Shown here: piece after piece, positions 5,355 to 5,366 of the stretch
How the letters are laid out: the number at the start of each line of letters is the position of its first letter
How positions within the stretch are numbered: position 1 is the stretch's first letter
From: an uncultured Desulfobacterales bacterium
Lineage (GTDB): Bacteria > Desulfobacterota > Desulfobacteria > Desulfobacterales > UBA11574
Assembly (NCBI GenBank): GCA_937925895.1
Contig: CALANC010000115.1
Coordinates: forward strand, 1-5,366
Length of the DNA stretch: 5,366 bases
Reading direction: 5' to 3'
Program-made: the position numbers and the translations under genes
Notes under the pieces: model-generated
The model's input: only the letters and a program-made list of their open reading frames with translations
Database searches by the model: none
Told to the model about the DNA's origin: nothing

Positions 5355-5366
5355 AATCCTTATTAT

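Overview
The window looks like an ordinary chromosomal housekeeping segment of a Gram-negative anaerobe-type bacterium, most likely Desulfobacterota (a delta-proteobacterial sulfate reducer such as a Desulfobacterales member). That placement is an inference from the style of the HflK/HflC, DUF1015 and DUF721 proteins, the moderate-to-low GC content, and a 5' spacer that resembles repeats I associate with Desulfobacterales. Nothing in the sequence proves it.

Layout from left to right. Bases 1-122 hold no gene I can support. A complete class II tRNA-Ser(CGA) lies on the minus strand (123-215, CCA encoded). A gene-free stretch follows (216-598) whose first part looks like a dispersed repeat and whose second part carries a hairpin and short direct repeats. 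A DUF1015-family protein (599-1930, plus) comes next. It converges on a minus-strand two-gene unit at 1953-3020. This unit is read from right to left as a DUF721/DciA-like protein followed by a TrmN6-type tRNA methyltransferase. The 169-base spacer 3021-3189 contains two back-to-back sigma70-type promoters. The left one drives the DUF721 unit and sits so close to the start codon that the mRNA should be leaderless or nearly so. The right one drives hflK-hflC (3190-5174, plus), two SPFH membrane proteins that overlap by one base. An inverted repeat with A and T tracts (5173-5214) separates hflC from a converging 31-codon minus-strand gene (5247-5342). That small gene encodes an AURKAIP1/COX24 (bS22-like) basic ribosomal peptide, starts at TTG and has a ten-base Shine-Dalgarno match.

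Functionally, three genes touch translation (tRNA-Ser, the tRNA methyltransferase, the bS22-like peptide), one touches replication initiation (DciA-like helicase loader), two form the HflKC complex that controls FtsH membrane proteolysis, and one (DUF1015) has no established role. I see no CRISPR array, phage gene, toxin-antitoxin pair or complete insertion sequence, and no clearly undescribed multigene system. The points most worth a second look are the leaderless promoter of the DUF721 gene, the very short bS22-like gene, the repeat next to the tRNA, and the DGHHR motif of the DUF1015 protein.
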